DNA from: Marinobacter denitrificans
GTDB lineage: Bacteria > Pseudomonadota > Gammaproteobacteria > Pseudomonadales > Oleiphilaceae
Direction of reading: 5' to 3'
NCBI RefSeq assembly: GCF_008795955.1
Contig: NZ_VMHN01000006.1
Span: forward strand, 150,131-214,130
Length of the DNA stretch: 64,000 nucleotides
Positions 51,872 through 60,451 of the stretch are shown here, in pieces. Each line of letters opens with the position of its first letter. The first letter of the stretch is position 1. The notes under the pieces were generated by a model that ran no database searches, had not been told where the DNA came from, and was given only the letters and a program-made list of their open reading frames with translations. The translations under genes were made by a program, and so were the position numbers.

Positions 51872-52447
51872 TCAGTCCGGAACCCCTTCAATGGTGCGGG
51901 TCATCAAATCCACCATGGCCGGGCTGTCCCATTCCGCGGCACCGACCAGACGGCCAATTTCGCGACCGTCGTGATCAATCAGCAGCGTTGTAGGAACACC
52001 TTCTATGCCCAGTGTTGAGGTCGCCAGTGTCGACGGATCAATATAATGGCGAAGATGTTGGATGCCTGTTTTCCGGTAGAATTTCTCAACAACACTGATG
52101 CCTGCGTGGTCAACGGACAGCGGGACCACTTCAAATTGCTCGCCGCCCAGTTGAGCCTGAAGTGAGTCCAGCGTCGGCATTTCCTCACGGCAAGGCAGGC
52201 ACCAGGTCGCCCAGATATTGAGCAATATCGCCTTACCCTTAAAGTCAGCCAGTGTCAGCGGCCTGCCGACTTCGTCTTGAAAAGCCAGCTCGGGCAGAGT
52301 GCGAGGGGACTCCCAGATCAGGAAACCCTGGGGCCCCACCGACTTCGGAACCTTCCCTGCAGCCATAACTTGAGCGGCTATGGAAATAGCAAGCGCGAAA
52401 AGGACTACGGCGATTCCCCGGGCGGCAGATATGCGCTGGTGACTCAT
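51872..52447 (-). CDS. TlpA-like periplasmic thiol:disulfide oxidoreductase
   Basis: 191 residues with signal peptide (GIAVVLFALAISIAAQVMAA) and a thioredoxin domain with WATWCLPCREEMP and cis-proline GIEGVPTTLLID. It resembles ScsD/TlpA reductases. It is last in the dsbG-dsbD-sco-tlpA operon on the minus strand, convergent with cadR copy 2. Confidence 0.88.
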   Translation of the reverse strand: MSHQRISAARGIAVVLFALAISIAAQVMAAGKVPKSVGPQGFLIWESPRTLPELAFQDEVGRPLTLADFKGKAILLNIWATWCLPCREEMPTLDSLQAQLGGEQFEVVPLSVDHAGISVVEKFYRKTGIQHLRHYIDPSTLATSTLGIEGVPTTLLIDHDGREIGRLVGAAEWDSPAMVDLMTRTIEGVPD

Positions 52448-52503
52448 TGGACATTACTCCTGATTACAGTGGTCGGTTTGTTGCCGGCATGGTGCCCCAC
52501 GCG

Positions 52504-53199
52504 TTACTCACTCTGTAACAGCTCTTCAATTCGCCCGTGCAGTCGGCCCCAGAACCCATCATCGGCTGCCGCGTTGGGGCCTTTGGCAATGGCCGTCAGG
52601 TAGGTCACCAGGTGTTCAGGCTTGAATTTCAATCCATGGAACCGGGCCCGCATCTGCCCTTCCGGGTCAATCACGTGGGTTACCACACCATGGACCTGTA
52701 CACCCTCACCCGTATCCCTGAACTGAACGCCGTAGGCTTTAGCAAGTTCTGGTGTCAGTTCAGGTGGTTCCATCCTGGCTCGGTAGAGGAATTGCCAGTT
52801 GCGGGGATTCAGATCGAAATTCTCGCCGTAGGCACGCATGTTTCTCCGGGTGCCTGCAACATCTTCCCGGTCCGTGGCAATGGTGATGAACACCACCTCT
52901 TCACTCAGCCCTTCTTCTTCAACCCCGGTTTGCAACTGCCGGATCAGGTTCATATGCAAAGGGCAGGCCTCGGTACAGCGCGTGTAGAGAAAGTTAAGCA
53001 CAACGGTTTTGCCGTTTAAGTCGGCAAGGGCAAGGGTATTGCCATCAACGCCTGTAAGATCAAATTCAGGGGCCGGCTGATCCACAAACTGGGCATACCG
53101 CTCTTTCTCGTTCAACGAGGCCTCCACATCTTCCATGGAATGGGCCATGGCATTGGTGCTGACCTGGGCAACCATGGCAATCAGCAATTCTGAATACAC
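52504..53199 (-). CDS. SCO1/SenC family copper-binding protein
   Basis: 231 residues from a GTG at 53199. The thioredoxin-like fold has the copper motif TRCTEACPLHMN (CxxxCP) and the distal His in VVTHVIDPEG. SCO proteins deliver copper to cytochrome oxidase or act as periplasmic thiol reductases. The N-terminus is short and the start weak: an ATG 13 bases upstream in another frame would give a better signal peptide if one frameshift were allowed. So the 5' end may be damaged or mis-read. Confidence 0.82.
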   Translation of the reverse strand: MYSELLIAMVAQVSTNAMAHSMEDVEASLNEKERYAQFVDQPAPEFDLTGVDGNTLALADLNGKTVVLNFLYTRCTEACPLHMNLIRQLQTGVEEEGLSEEVVFITIATDREDVAGTRRNMRAYGENFDLNPRNWQFLYRARMEPPELTPELAKAYGVQFRDTGEGVQVHGVVTHVIDPEGQMRARFHGLKFKPEHLVTYLTAIAKGPNAAADDGFWGRLHGRIEELLQSE

Positions 53200-53248
53200 T
53201 GTTCACAGTCATTCTCCATTTGAGTTGTTTTCCGAAGGGAGTCCCGGT

Positions 53249-53839
53249 TTATTGTGGCTTGATATCGTCCAGATTCAGCGCAACGGGCAGGTCAGCTGGT
53301 GCCAGGCAAACGCCCTCGTCACTGCAGGCCTGTACCCGTACCGTCATGTCTAGCTTGCCTGCCTCTTTCAGCGCGGCGGTCTGTTTTTCGTCTGGCAGCA
53401 GCCGGATACTCGCACCGTCGTCGTACACCTCCAGGGCGGTGTCACCCAGTGTGATGTCACTGACCCTGCCGCGGGGGTACTGGGTCGGGATGTCAAGCGA
53501 CTGACCGTTGACCGAAGAACTGGCGACGGTGGGAATCAGGAACTCCAAGGAGGCCGGGTTGGCGTTCACGTGCCAGCCCGATTCAATGTCCAGTGTCAGA
53601 ATAATTTCACCGGTCTCCCCTATCAGGGCTTTGCCGCCTTCCGCAAGATTGAGGCGGACCTTATCGGAAGAATCTGCCAACCCCGTGCGGGCAACTGGTG
53701 CCTGGGGGTCGGAATTGGCTCGTTCGGTCTGGGCCGAGCCAGGAGCGTTTCCGGAATTGGTACCGATCAACGTGAACGCCGCGATCGCGATCAGAAAAAC
53801 CGCTACGCCGGTCAGCAATACTTTGGTTCGGGTTGTCAT
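53249..53839 (-). CDS. DsbD alpha-domain protein (split DsbD, N-terminal part)
   Basis: 196 residues: one N-terminal membrane anchor (VLLTGVAVFLIAIAAFTLIG), a linker, then a DsbD-alpha-like immunoglobulin domain (ILTLDIESGWHVNANPASLEFLIPT) with the cysteine pair in VQACSDEGVCLAP. In DsbD this domain takes electrons from the membrane part and passes them to DsbC, DsbG or CcmG. Here it is a separate protein downstream of the membrane part. Confidence 0.82.
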   Translation of the reverse strand: MTTRTKVLLTGVAVFLIAIAAFTLIGTNSGNAPGSAQTERANSDPQAPVARTGLADSSDKVRLNLAEGGKALIGETGEIILTLDIESGWHVNANPASLEFLIPTVASSSVNGQSLDIPTQYPRGRVSDITLGDTALEVYDDGASIRLLPDEKQTAALKEAGKLDMTVRVQACSDEGVCLAPADLPVALNLDDIKPQ

Positions 53840-53855
53840 GGTTCATCTCCAGTAG

Positions 53856-55046
53856 CTAGCGTTGTGAGTTCTCGGTGCGGTTGATCGCCTCGACCAGGCT
53901 GTCGGTATCAAATAGCCCAGTGAAACGGGCGACAACGGTGCCGTCAGCGTCAAAAATCGCCGCAAAAGGTAAAGCCTGCCCTCCCGTTGCGGTTAACAAT
54001 GCGTCTTTTTCGGGATCGCTTGCTGTCACATCAACCTGAATCGGCACCATGCCGGCCCGCGCTACGGCTTCAGCCACAGCGGGCTCTTTATACACGGTGC
54101 GCTCCAGGACCTTGCAGTTGATGCACCAATCGGCAGTGAACTCCAGCAAATACGGTGTGTCCCGGGCTTTTGTGTCCGCCAGGAGTTCTGCGGAGTAGGG
54201 CTGCCAGACAAGTTCGTCTTCGCCGCTGCCCAACGGAGATGCGAATACCACTGTCACCGCAAGGGCAAGGCCTGTCGCCGTTGCAGTGATCACGCGAACG
54301 GCACCGCTCCCCTGAACGAAACGACGGAGACCCCAGACCAGCACCAGCGCCAGCCAGGCCCACCACAGCCAGGGGTATACCGCTTTGGGCACCAGGCTCG
54401 CGCTGAAAAAGACGGCGGCGGCCAGCAATATCAGCGCGAGCACTTCACGAATGGCCAGGGTCCAGGGGCCCGCCTTGGGCAACCGGCTCAGCCACTCGGG
54501 CCTGAGCATCAGTACCGCGTAGGGCAACGACAGCCCCAGCCCGATACTGCCGAATATCCCCATGATGACCGGTGTCGGCTGGGTAACGGCAAAGGCCAGA
54601 ACGCCACCGAGGAATGGTCCTGCGCAGGGCGCGGCCAGAATCGCACTCAACAGCCCGGATACATAGGCTTCAAAGTAACGCCGGCCATGCGCCGAGGCGG
54701 CGAATGTCGGGACGGGGATGGGCAGATCGAGCCAGGTAATCACCGCAAACCCGACCATTAACGCAACCAGGACGGCCACGAATAGCGTTGACTGGAACAA
54801 CGTGCCCCAGTTCCACTGCAGCAGTGCGGTCAGGCCGCCCAGCGTCAGGAAAAAGGTGAGTGTTCCGGCCGTGAATGCCAACGCGGCCAGCACCCGATGG
54901 GACCTCTGGCCGCCCGCCTCCCGCAGGATGGTCCGGACCTTGATGGGAATCGCGGGCAGAACACAGGGCGTCAGGTTGAGCAGTAGACCTGCCATAACCG
55001 CCATCATGATCTGGCCGGCAATGAGTAATGAGGGCAGCTGATCCAT
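53856..55046 (-). CDS. dsbD: DsbD-like membrane and thioredoxin part (beta-gamma domains)
   Basis: 396 residues: about eight helices beginning MAVMAGLLLNLTPCVLPAIPIK (first beta-domain cysteine), AAPCAGPFLGGVLAF (second), then a C-terminal periplasmic thioredoxin domain with EFTADWCINCKVLE. It moves electrons from cytosolic thioredoxin to the periplasm. The start overlaps the dsbG-like stop (TAATG). It could feed CcmG, CcmH and the SCO, TlpA and DsbG proteins of this region. Confidence 0.9.
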   Translation of the reverse strand: MDQLPSLLIAGQIMMAVMAGLLLNLTPCVLPAIPIKVRTILREAGGQRSHRVLAALAFTAGTLTFFLTLGGLTALLQWNWGTLFQSTLFVAVLVALMVGFAVITWLDLPIPVPTFAASAHGRRYFEAYVSGLLSAILAAPCAGPFLGGVLAFAVTQPTPVIMGIFGSIGLGLSLPYAVLMLRPEWLSRLPKAGPWTLAIREVLALILLAAAVFFSASLVPKAVYPWLWWAWLALVLVWGLRRFVQGSGAVRVITATATGLALAVTVVFASPLGSGEDELVWQPYSAELLADTKARDTPYLLEFTADWCINCKVLERTVYKEPAVAEAVARAGMVPIQVDVTASDPEKDALLTATGGQALPFAAIFDADGTVVARFTGLFDTDSLVEAINRTENSQR

Positions 55047-55795
55047 TACTCAGTGACTCCCAGCATCCTGCCGAGCGCTTCCTGGCTGGGCACACCAGTC
55101 TGGCCCCGCCATTGTCCGCTCGTGTCCTTGAACAGCAGCCCTGGCGTCCCGCTGAAACCCGCCTCGGCCATCCACTGACCGTGTTGTTCGAGGGCCTGTT
55201 GAAGGTCGGCCGGGATCGGAGTGAGTTCAGAAATGCCGCGGCCGTCACCGCTTTTTCCGAAGTTTTCCTCAAACACCTGGAGCGCCGCGGCTCGATCCTC
55301 TGCGTTCATGATTGCTGCAGAAAGCCCCAGGCTGGACGGTTTGAGAAACCCGACCATGACCCAGTGCAACCTGACTTTCCCCTCCGCAACCCAATCCCTG
55401 GTTTGCTGCCAGAATTTGTGGCAAAAAATGCAGTTGGGATCCGCGAAGATATAGACCTCAGGGGCATCTTTACCGCCCTCGCTCACCAGATGGGGGTCCC
55501 GGGAGAGCTGCTCGGCAACCGACGCATACGTCGGCTTCGGTATATAACGAGCGGAATATTCGCTGGTCAGATCGTTGCCATCACTCTCCAGAAGTGCGCC
55601 GGAAAAAGTGAGGTCACCGAGACCATAGAGGATTCCGGTTTTCCCGTCGCCGGTCTTTACAACATAGCCGGTCACGCCCTCGGCTGGCGTGGAGAAGCGT
55701 TCAGTCACCGTAAAACCGATTCTCTCCTGCAGTGCCTTGATTCCCGGGTCCATTGGAGGGTTGGCAGACAAACGTGAAAAATAGTCTAAAAACAC
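55046..55795 (-). CDS. DsbG/DsbC-like thiol:disulfide protein, signal peptide missing
   Basis: 249 residues in frame from a GTG at 55795. The dimerisation domain (DPGIKALQERIGFTVTERF, YVVKTGDGKTGILYGL) and the catalytic domain with FADPNCIFCHKFW (CxxC) are complete, as is GFSGTPGLLF with cis-proline. There is no signal peptide; the first dozen residues look unrelated. The transposition unit begins 26 bp upstream, so the 5' end was probably removed by insertion. If so the protein would not be exported. Confidence 0.75.
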   Translation of the reverse strand: MFLDYFSRLSANPPMDPGIKALQERIGFTVTERFSTPAEGVTGYVVKTGDGKTGILYGLGDLTFSGALLESDGNDLTSEYSARYIPKPTYASVAEQLSRDPHLVSEGGKDAPEVYIFADPNCIFCHKFWQQTRDWVAEGKVRLHWVMVGFLKPSSLGLSAAIMNAEDRAAALQVFEENFGKSGDGRGISELTPIPADLQQALEQHGQWMAEAGFSGTPGLLFKDTSGQWRGQTGVPSQEALGRMLGVTE

Positions 55796-55821
55796 CCCTA
55801 ACCAAATGAATTAGTTGTAGT

Positions 55822-58800
55822 TTAGCCCGTATTTTTCGGCTCATGTTTGGGGTTAACCTGATCACCGGCCGTCCCTTGAGGGGTAAGCTCAGCAAGTTTC
55901 AAATCAAACAACTGCTGCCCTACCGGACGTCTAAAGTCCAATGTGTAATCTCCAAAACGATTGATATGACGGGTTCGGTACGGCGATAGCGCTTTCAAGA
56001 CATCTTCGGTGATGGCGATCCCTTCCGCTGCCATATCGCGTAACACCCGGCTGAGGGCTTCGACGTTGTGTAAGATAAGCATATTCGCCACCAGGTGGTT
56101 GTACTTCACCACCTTTTGCTGTTCGTGCCGGAGGTTGGCCGCAATGATGCCCTCGCCACCAAAAAAACTCCATTTTGCAAACCCGTTAAACTGCTCGTTC
56201 TTGTTGGTTGCGGCGTGAATGGTCTGACGTAATTCCACATCGTCGATGTAGTTCAACAGGAAACCGGTCCGCACGACCTTACCCAGCTCCCGGAAGGCGA
56301 AATACAGTTTGTTCTTGCGGCTGTAGGTTCCCAGCCGCCTCAGGATCGTTGATGCCGTAATTTTACCAAGCTTGATGGACACGGCCACACGCAACATATC
56401 CGGGAGGTGTCGTTCAATCCGCGCCCAGTCTATATGACCGTTGAACAGCTCTTCGATATGCGCGTAACGGAACCGCCTGTCGGGCCGGTAGAAGTTCAGA
56501 TCCTTGATATTCCGGATACGCGGCATCAGCTTGATCCCCAGTAGGTACGCCAGCCCGAAAACGGGATAGCTCTGGGCCTGCGTATCACCGTGCAAGGTAT
56601 CCGGCTGGATATCGCTCTGGTTCTCAAGCAATCCGTCGAGGATGTACACCGCCTCGTGAACCCCACAGGGGATGAAGTGACTGAACAGCGCGATGTAGGT
56701 GTCCGAGACGTGGTAGTAACCGATACCGCCGTAACCGCCATAGCGGATGTGGTATTCGCTGAGCAGGTTTTGCTCGTAGAGGTTCCATTTAGTGCCGTCG
56801 GCGGCAGCCCGTCGGCCTGTGCCCCAGTAACCGGGCAGTTCGTATTTTTTGTACGCGTTGATGACCTTGACGACCGCGCGGTCCAGTCTATCTTCTGTGA
56901 CGTGGTTGAGATTGAGCCAGGCCACTTGGCGACGGTTCAGTTGCTTGATAGAGTCCGCCGTCTGGGAGGGACCCAGATTGCAGCCGTAGCAGAAGAGCGT
57001 AGCGATGAACCGTAGCCTGGGATTTTCCACGCGCCCCTCGTAGCCTGACAGTGGCCCGAATTCACGGTGTAACCCAAGCCATCGCTCCGCATCAACCAGT
57101 ACGTCGACGATGCTGCGGGTGCCAAGCCGCCGCGTGATGTCGTCATCCAGGGCCTGCCAATTGGTCGGTGACCCCTGCTTCTGGTTGCGTTTGATCACGA
57201 TGCGACCGTCTTCGATTGCGGCGTGTGTATTGTCCGGGAAGGCGGCATCCACCAAGCGGCTTACCTGAGTCAACTGATCTTTGAGATGGCGGCTGAGAGC
57301 CTTCGGTTCGATGGGAAGCTCCACTTCCAGCCCGTACTGATCAATTTCCTGCTCGTAATCCGACCAGCTCACCAGTTGATCGCGATGGTCATCGAAGCGA
57401 TCCCCGTGAACAACCGCCAGATCGGCAGACTTCAGTTCCTGTTTCACCAGATTCAAAACGGCCAACTCAAAATATTTACGGTGAACCGTCACACTGTCCG
57501 GCCGGATGAAAATCAGACGGCGCCACTTTTCGAGCGTCCACTTGGTCTGCTGGATGCTTTCGACCAGATCCGGCGCATGGACCCGCAAATCCAACGTCTC
57601 GGCTTTCAATGAACGGGTCTTCCGGAGTAACTCGATCAGTTGAATCGACAGTAAGTCGCTGGAGGTGCTTTGAAACGTGAGTATTTCCAGGCAGTTGTAC
57701 AGCAGGCTGCGTTTGGTTCGAAACGGTCGCAACATGAACGGCAGGTAGTTATTGCCCGCGTAGGCCAGATGCTCCTCGCATTCGTCCAGCCACTCCTGGC
57801 GCTTGTCTCCGACAACGGCCTGAAGCGATTGCCACGGGTTCGGCTCGGCCTCCATGGCAGTCAACACGTCTTTAAAGCAGGAGACCAGTCGATCGGTGCG
57901 CTGGGTCTGCTCCATTTGATAGGCCAGGAGATTTTGCTGGGCGGTGGTTTCCAGTTGCCTCATCAGCTTGATCAGAAGCTCGGCGGTATCATCCAGCGCC
58001 TGGGCATACTGTTGCCGGATCAGGACCACCGCCAGGGCATAGCGTTTACGCGCAGGGATTCGAGCCATTTTGGCCACATCCAGCGCTCGTGCTTCGTGGG
58101 CGAACTGTCGCCGCTTGATCACGGGAATTGATTTGACACCCGGCAATTGCTCGACGATATCCTTCAGCCACTTGAGGTGTTGCAGGTAGGACCGGATTTC
58201 TTTATTGGTCGGCTTGCGGATTTCTCGCTTCAGTCGTTGCCAACCGCTGATCTCGATTCCCGGTGGCGATACCAGCAAGTCATTGACCAGTGCCTTTGTT
58301 TCGTCGTTGAGTTCGCTGACGATGGACCGGTAACAGCGGTCATTGACGGTGGCCCGGGCATTCTTGGCGAGCCTCAATAACACCGTAAAGCCGGGAATTT
58401 CGAAACGGTGACGCACCAACTCTTCCAGAAGGATATTGATGATATCGGCCAGCACCTCGCGGGACTCGGCGGCTTTCGTTGCTTGGCTCGATAGCCAAGC
58501 ATGAGCCGCCTCGTCCAGAGTCCGGCTGCCCACATAAGTTCGAATCCACGGGATATGGCGTTTACGGGTGGCAGAACGATCATACTGTTGTCGTTGGGCT
58601 TTGGTCGGCTGCTTGTCGAGACCAAGGCACTGCGCAATGTGACGACGCAAATCGCCCGGCAAATCGACCGACGAGGAAAAGAACCCTTGTTTCTGATACG
58701 CCTTCAGATGCAGTAATAGAAAGAAGCGCTCCTGGATCTGCCTGGTGCGCCGACGAGCCCAGCGCTGTTCGACGGCCGTCGGCGTGTACACTGCATCAAG

Positions 58801-58860
58801 TTCCTGTTGCGGGATATCCGTCCGAAACCGTGGGTAGGCTGTTTCCTGAATAGCACTCAT
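55822..58860 (-). CDS. tnpA: Tn3-family transposase
   Basis: 1012 residues. DDE residues are in AADGTKWNLYEQN (D), TLHGDTQAQSYPVFGLAYLL (D) and TNKNEQFNGFAKWSFFG (E). The N-terminal DUF4158 segment is PRFRTDIPQQELDAVYTPT. It catalyses replicative transposition via cointegrates. ATG lies 7 bp after the tnpS stop. I found no 38-bp GGGG-type terminal inverted repeat beside it. Confidence 0.95.
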   Translation of the reverse strand: MSAIQETAYPRFRTDIPQQELDAVYTPTAVEQRWARRRTRQIQERFFLLLHLKAYQKQGFFSSSVDLPGDLRRHIAQCLGLDKQPTKAQRQQYDRSATRKRHIPWIRTYVGSRTLDEAAHAWLSSQATKAAESREVLADIINILLEELVRHRFEIPGFTVLLRLAKNARATVNDRCYRSIVSELNDETKALVNDLLVSPPGIEISGWQRLKREIRKPTNKEIRSYLQHLKWLKDIVEQLPGVKSIPVIKRRQFAHEARALDVAKMARIPARKRYALAVVLIRQQYAQALDDTAELLIKLMRQLETTAQQNLLAYQMEQTQRTDRLVSCFKDVLTAMEAEPNPWQSLQAVVGDKRQEWLDECEEHLAYAGNNYLPFMLRPFRTKRSLLYNCLEILTFQSTSSDLLSIQLIELLRKTRSLKAETLDLRVHAPDLVESIQQTKWTLEKWRRLIFIRPDSVTVHRKYFELAVLNLVKQELKSADLAVVHGDRFDDHRDQLVSWSDYEQEIDQYGLEVELPIEPKALSRHLKDQLTQVSRLVDAAFPDNTHAAIEDGRIVIKRNQKQGSPTNWQALDDDITRRLGTRSIVDVLVDAERWLGLHREFGPLSGYEGRVENPRLRFIATLFCYGCNLGPSQTADSIKQLNRRQVAWLNLNHVTEDRLDRAVVKVINAYKKYELPGYWGTGRRAAADGTKWNLYEQNLLSEYHIRYGGYGGIGYYHVSDTYIALFSHFIPCGVHEAVYILDGLLENQSDIQPDTLHGDTQAQSYPVFGLAYLLGIKLMPRIRNIKDLNFYRPDRRFRYAHIEELFNGHIDWARIERHLPDMLRVAVSIKLGKITASTILRRLGTYSRKNKLYFAFRELGKVVRTGFLLNYIDDVELRQTIHAATNKNEQFNGFAKWSFFGGEGIIAANLRHEQQKVVKYNHLVANMLILHNVEALSRVLRDMAAEGIAITEDVLKALSPYRTRHINRFGDYTLDFRRPVGQQLFDLKLAELTPQGTAGDQVNPKHEPKNTG

Positions 58861-58867
58861 GACCGGC

Positions 58868-60127
58868 TCAATCCCATGCTTGCCCGGTGGCCGGGTCCGT
58901 GATCAGTGTCTCCACCCAGCAGGCTTTGTCGGACGCAATGCGGTGTATCTCATCGATCAAGTCGTCCATCATTTCGTCCAGCTGCTCATCCGACGTTGCA
59001 GGCACCTCAATGCGGTAGTCTCCATTGTTCTGCTGTTCCATCTCGAACGGTTTCAGGCAATGGGCTTCGATTACCGTGCGGGCCTGGTGGTGTTTCCGGC
59101 TGCGAGGGCGTTGCGGCTCCAAGGTGAGCTGGACGGTTAATGCCCGGTGTCGCGGTTCGGAGACGCTCGCCAGGCGTGGCTGGCCGACAGAAGACGCCAC
59201 TTGGGTTGGGATTTGCATCAGGGCCTGCTCGAACGGCGATTTAGCTTCAATGTATCGCAAGGCGGACTGGGTATCCTGCCAACCGACGTACTCCATCAGC
59301 GCTTTGATTTCCCAGCCGGACGCACTGGCCCAGGTGGCAAAACCGCGTCGCAGCGAGTGGCTGCTGAACGCTTCCACAGCGTCAATGTCTGCGTCGGCCA
59401 GAAGCTGGTGCAGTAGCGGCACGATGCTGTTCGGGTGCAATGAAGTATTGGAAATATTCCCCCAGCGATCAATCGCCCTGAATAGCGCACCGCTGGGCTG
59501 GTTCAAAAAGTCCAGCCAATCCTGACAGGCCTCCACGGGACAGCACTGCCTCAGAGCTGGCACCTTGTACAGGCGACCTTCGGCCTGACGATCCCCCTTG
59601 CTCCTCCGCAAGTACAAGGACATACCGGCAGCGGGGGCCAGTGCGACATCTTCAATGGTTAATCGGCAGAGTTCGTCACTGCGAAAGGCTCGCCAGAATC
59701 CGAGCAAGACCATGGCCCGATTGCGCAACCAGACCCCGAGACGCCGGGCATCGTGCTGCCGCGCCTCCGCGATCTTTCCGGCCAGCCACTGATCCAGTTG
59801 CTGGAGCTGGGTGATGGCCAGCGGCTTGGCCTGTTTTTGCCGGTACGGATGCTCTTCGCGAATGCCCTTCAGAACCGTGCGTACTAAAGGAGCTTTCGTT
59901 GGATCTGGAAACCCCTGATCCCGGTGCCAGCGAGCCAACGCCGCCAAGCGCTGCTTCAGAGTGGCAGCAGAAAGACGTCCGGCATGGTCGGCCAGATAGC
60001 GAGCCACGCTGTCGGCTGTTGCGGGCAGAAACCCGCCCCAGGTCACCTCAAAATGCTCGACCGCTGACCGATAGCTGCGCCGGGTATTGTCCCGAGTGGC
60101 GGCGCGAACGTACCGATCAATCGTCAT
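58868..60127 (-). CDS. tnpS: Tyrosine recombinase of the TnpS type
   Basis: 419 residues from ATG 60127 (a GTG at 60136 is the alternative). SAM-like N-terminal domain, then a catalytic domain with FWRAFRSDELCRL (Arg I), HSLRRGFATWA (HxxR) and the nucleophile region VGWQDTQSALRYIEAK (Tyr). About 80 residues follow the catalytic Tyr. Together with a divergent coiled-coil partner it resolves cointegrates in Tn4651/Tn5041-like transposons. Confidence 0.9.
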   Translation of the reverse strand: MTIDRYVRAATRDNTRRSYRSAVEHFEVTWGGFLPATADSVARYLADHAGRLSAATLKQRLAALARWHRDQGFPDPTKAPLVRTVLKGIREEHPYRQKQAKPLAITQLQQLDQWLAGKIAEARQHDARRLGVWLRNRAMVLLGFWRAFRSDELCRLTIEDVALAPAAGMSLYLRRSKGDRQAEGRLYKVPALRQCCPVEACQDWLDFLNQPSGALFRAIDRWGNISNTSLHPNSIVPLLHQLLADADIDAVEAFSSHSLRRGFATWASASGWEIKALMEYVGWQDTQSALRYIEAKSPFEQALMQIPTQVASSVGQPRLASVSEPRHRALTVQLTLEPQRPRSRKHHQARTVIEAHCLKPFEMEQQNNGDYRIEVPATSDEQLDEMMDDLIDEIHRIASDKACWVETLITDPATGQAWD

Positions 60128-60236
60128 TGGGCGCACCGACGTCGTCCGACTTCGGCAGTGCTCTTGTCGCTTCCCTTATCCAACGTTCGGCTGCTTCGCA
60201 CACGTGTTGATCGAGTGGTTCGGCTTGTTTGTGCAT
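60117..60236 (-). CDS. 39-residue ORF coupled to tnpS
   Basis: ATG 60236 has a perfect AGGAG 7 bases upstream. The product, from MHKQAEPLDQHVCEAAERW to SDDVGAPNDD, is mostly helical and charged. Its TGA overlaps the tnpS ATG by 11 bases, the arrangement of a translationally coupled pair, while tnpS has no clear ribosome site of its own. I recognise no family. Confidence 0.55.
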   Translation of the reverse strand: MHKQAEPLDQHVCEAAERWIREATRALPKSDDVGAPNDD

Positions 60237-60451
60237 CTTTGATCTCCTGGTGCGGCCTTGGTCCGGGGCGGCAAATCGACTCATATCGTACCGAGCATCG
60301 GTCAGTATAGCCGTCGAAATGAGCATCACAATGGATAACTCTGGATTATCACATGTCTGTTAAGCTGTACTTTCCAACGATCTTTCTGGTGTATATAGTA
60401 TGTAATTACATAATACGTACACCAGTACGAAATAAACACGAGGACACCATA
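60237..60451. promoter_or_regulatory. Divergent tnpS/tnpT spacer, probable cointegrate resolution site
   Basis: An AT-rich core holds the perfect palindrome TATGTAATTACATA (60399-60412) and CGTAC-ACCA-GTACG (60416-60429). In tnpS/tnpT transposons the recombination site lies between these divergent genes and doubles as their promoter region. The core crossover cannot be pinpointed by eye. Confidence 0.6.

Noticed and set aside
55822..55875. GGGGTTAACC at about 55855 as a Tn3-type terminal inverted repeat
   Set aside because: It lies inside the last codons of tnpA and I could find no matching inverted copy on the right side up to 64000.
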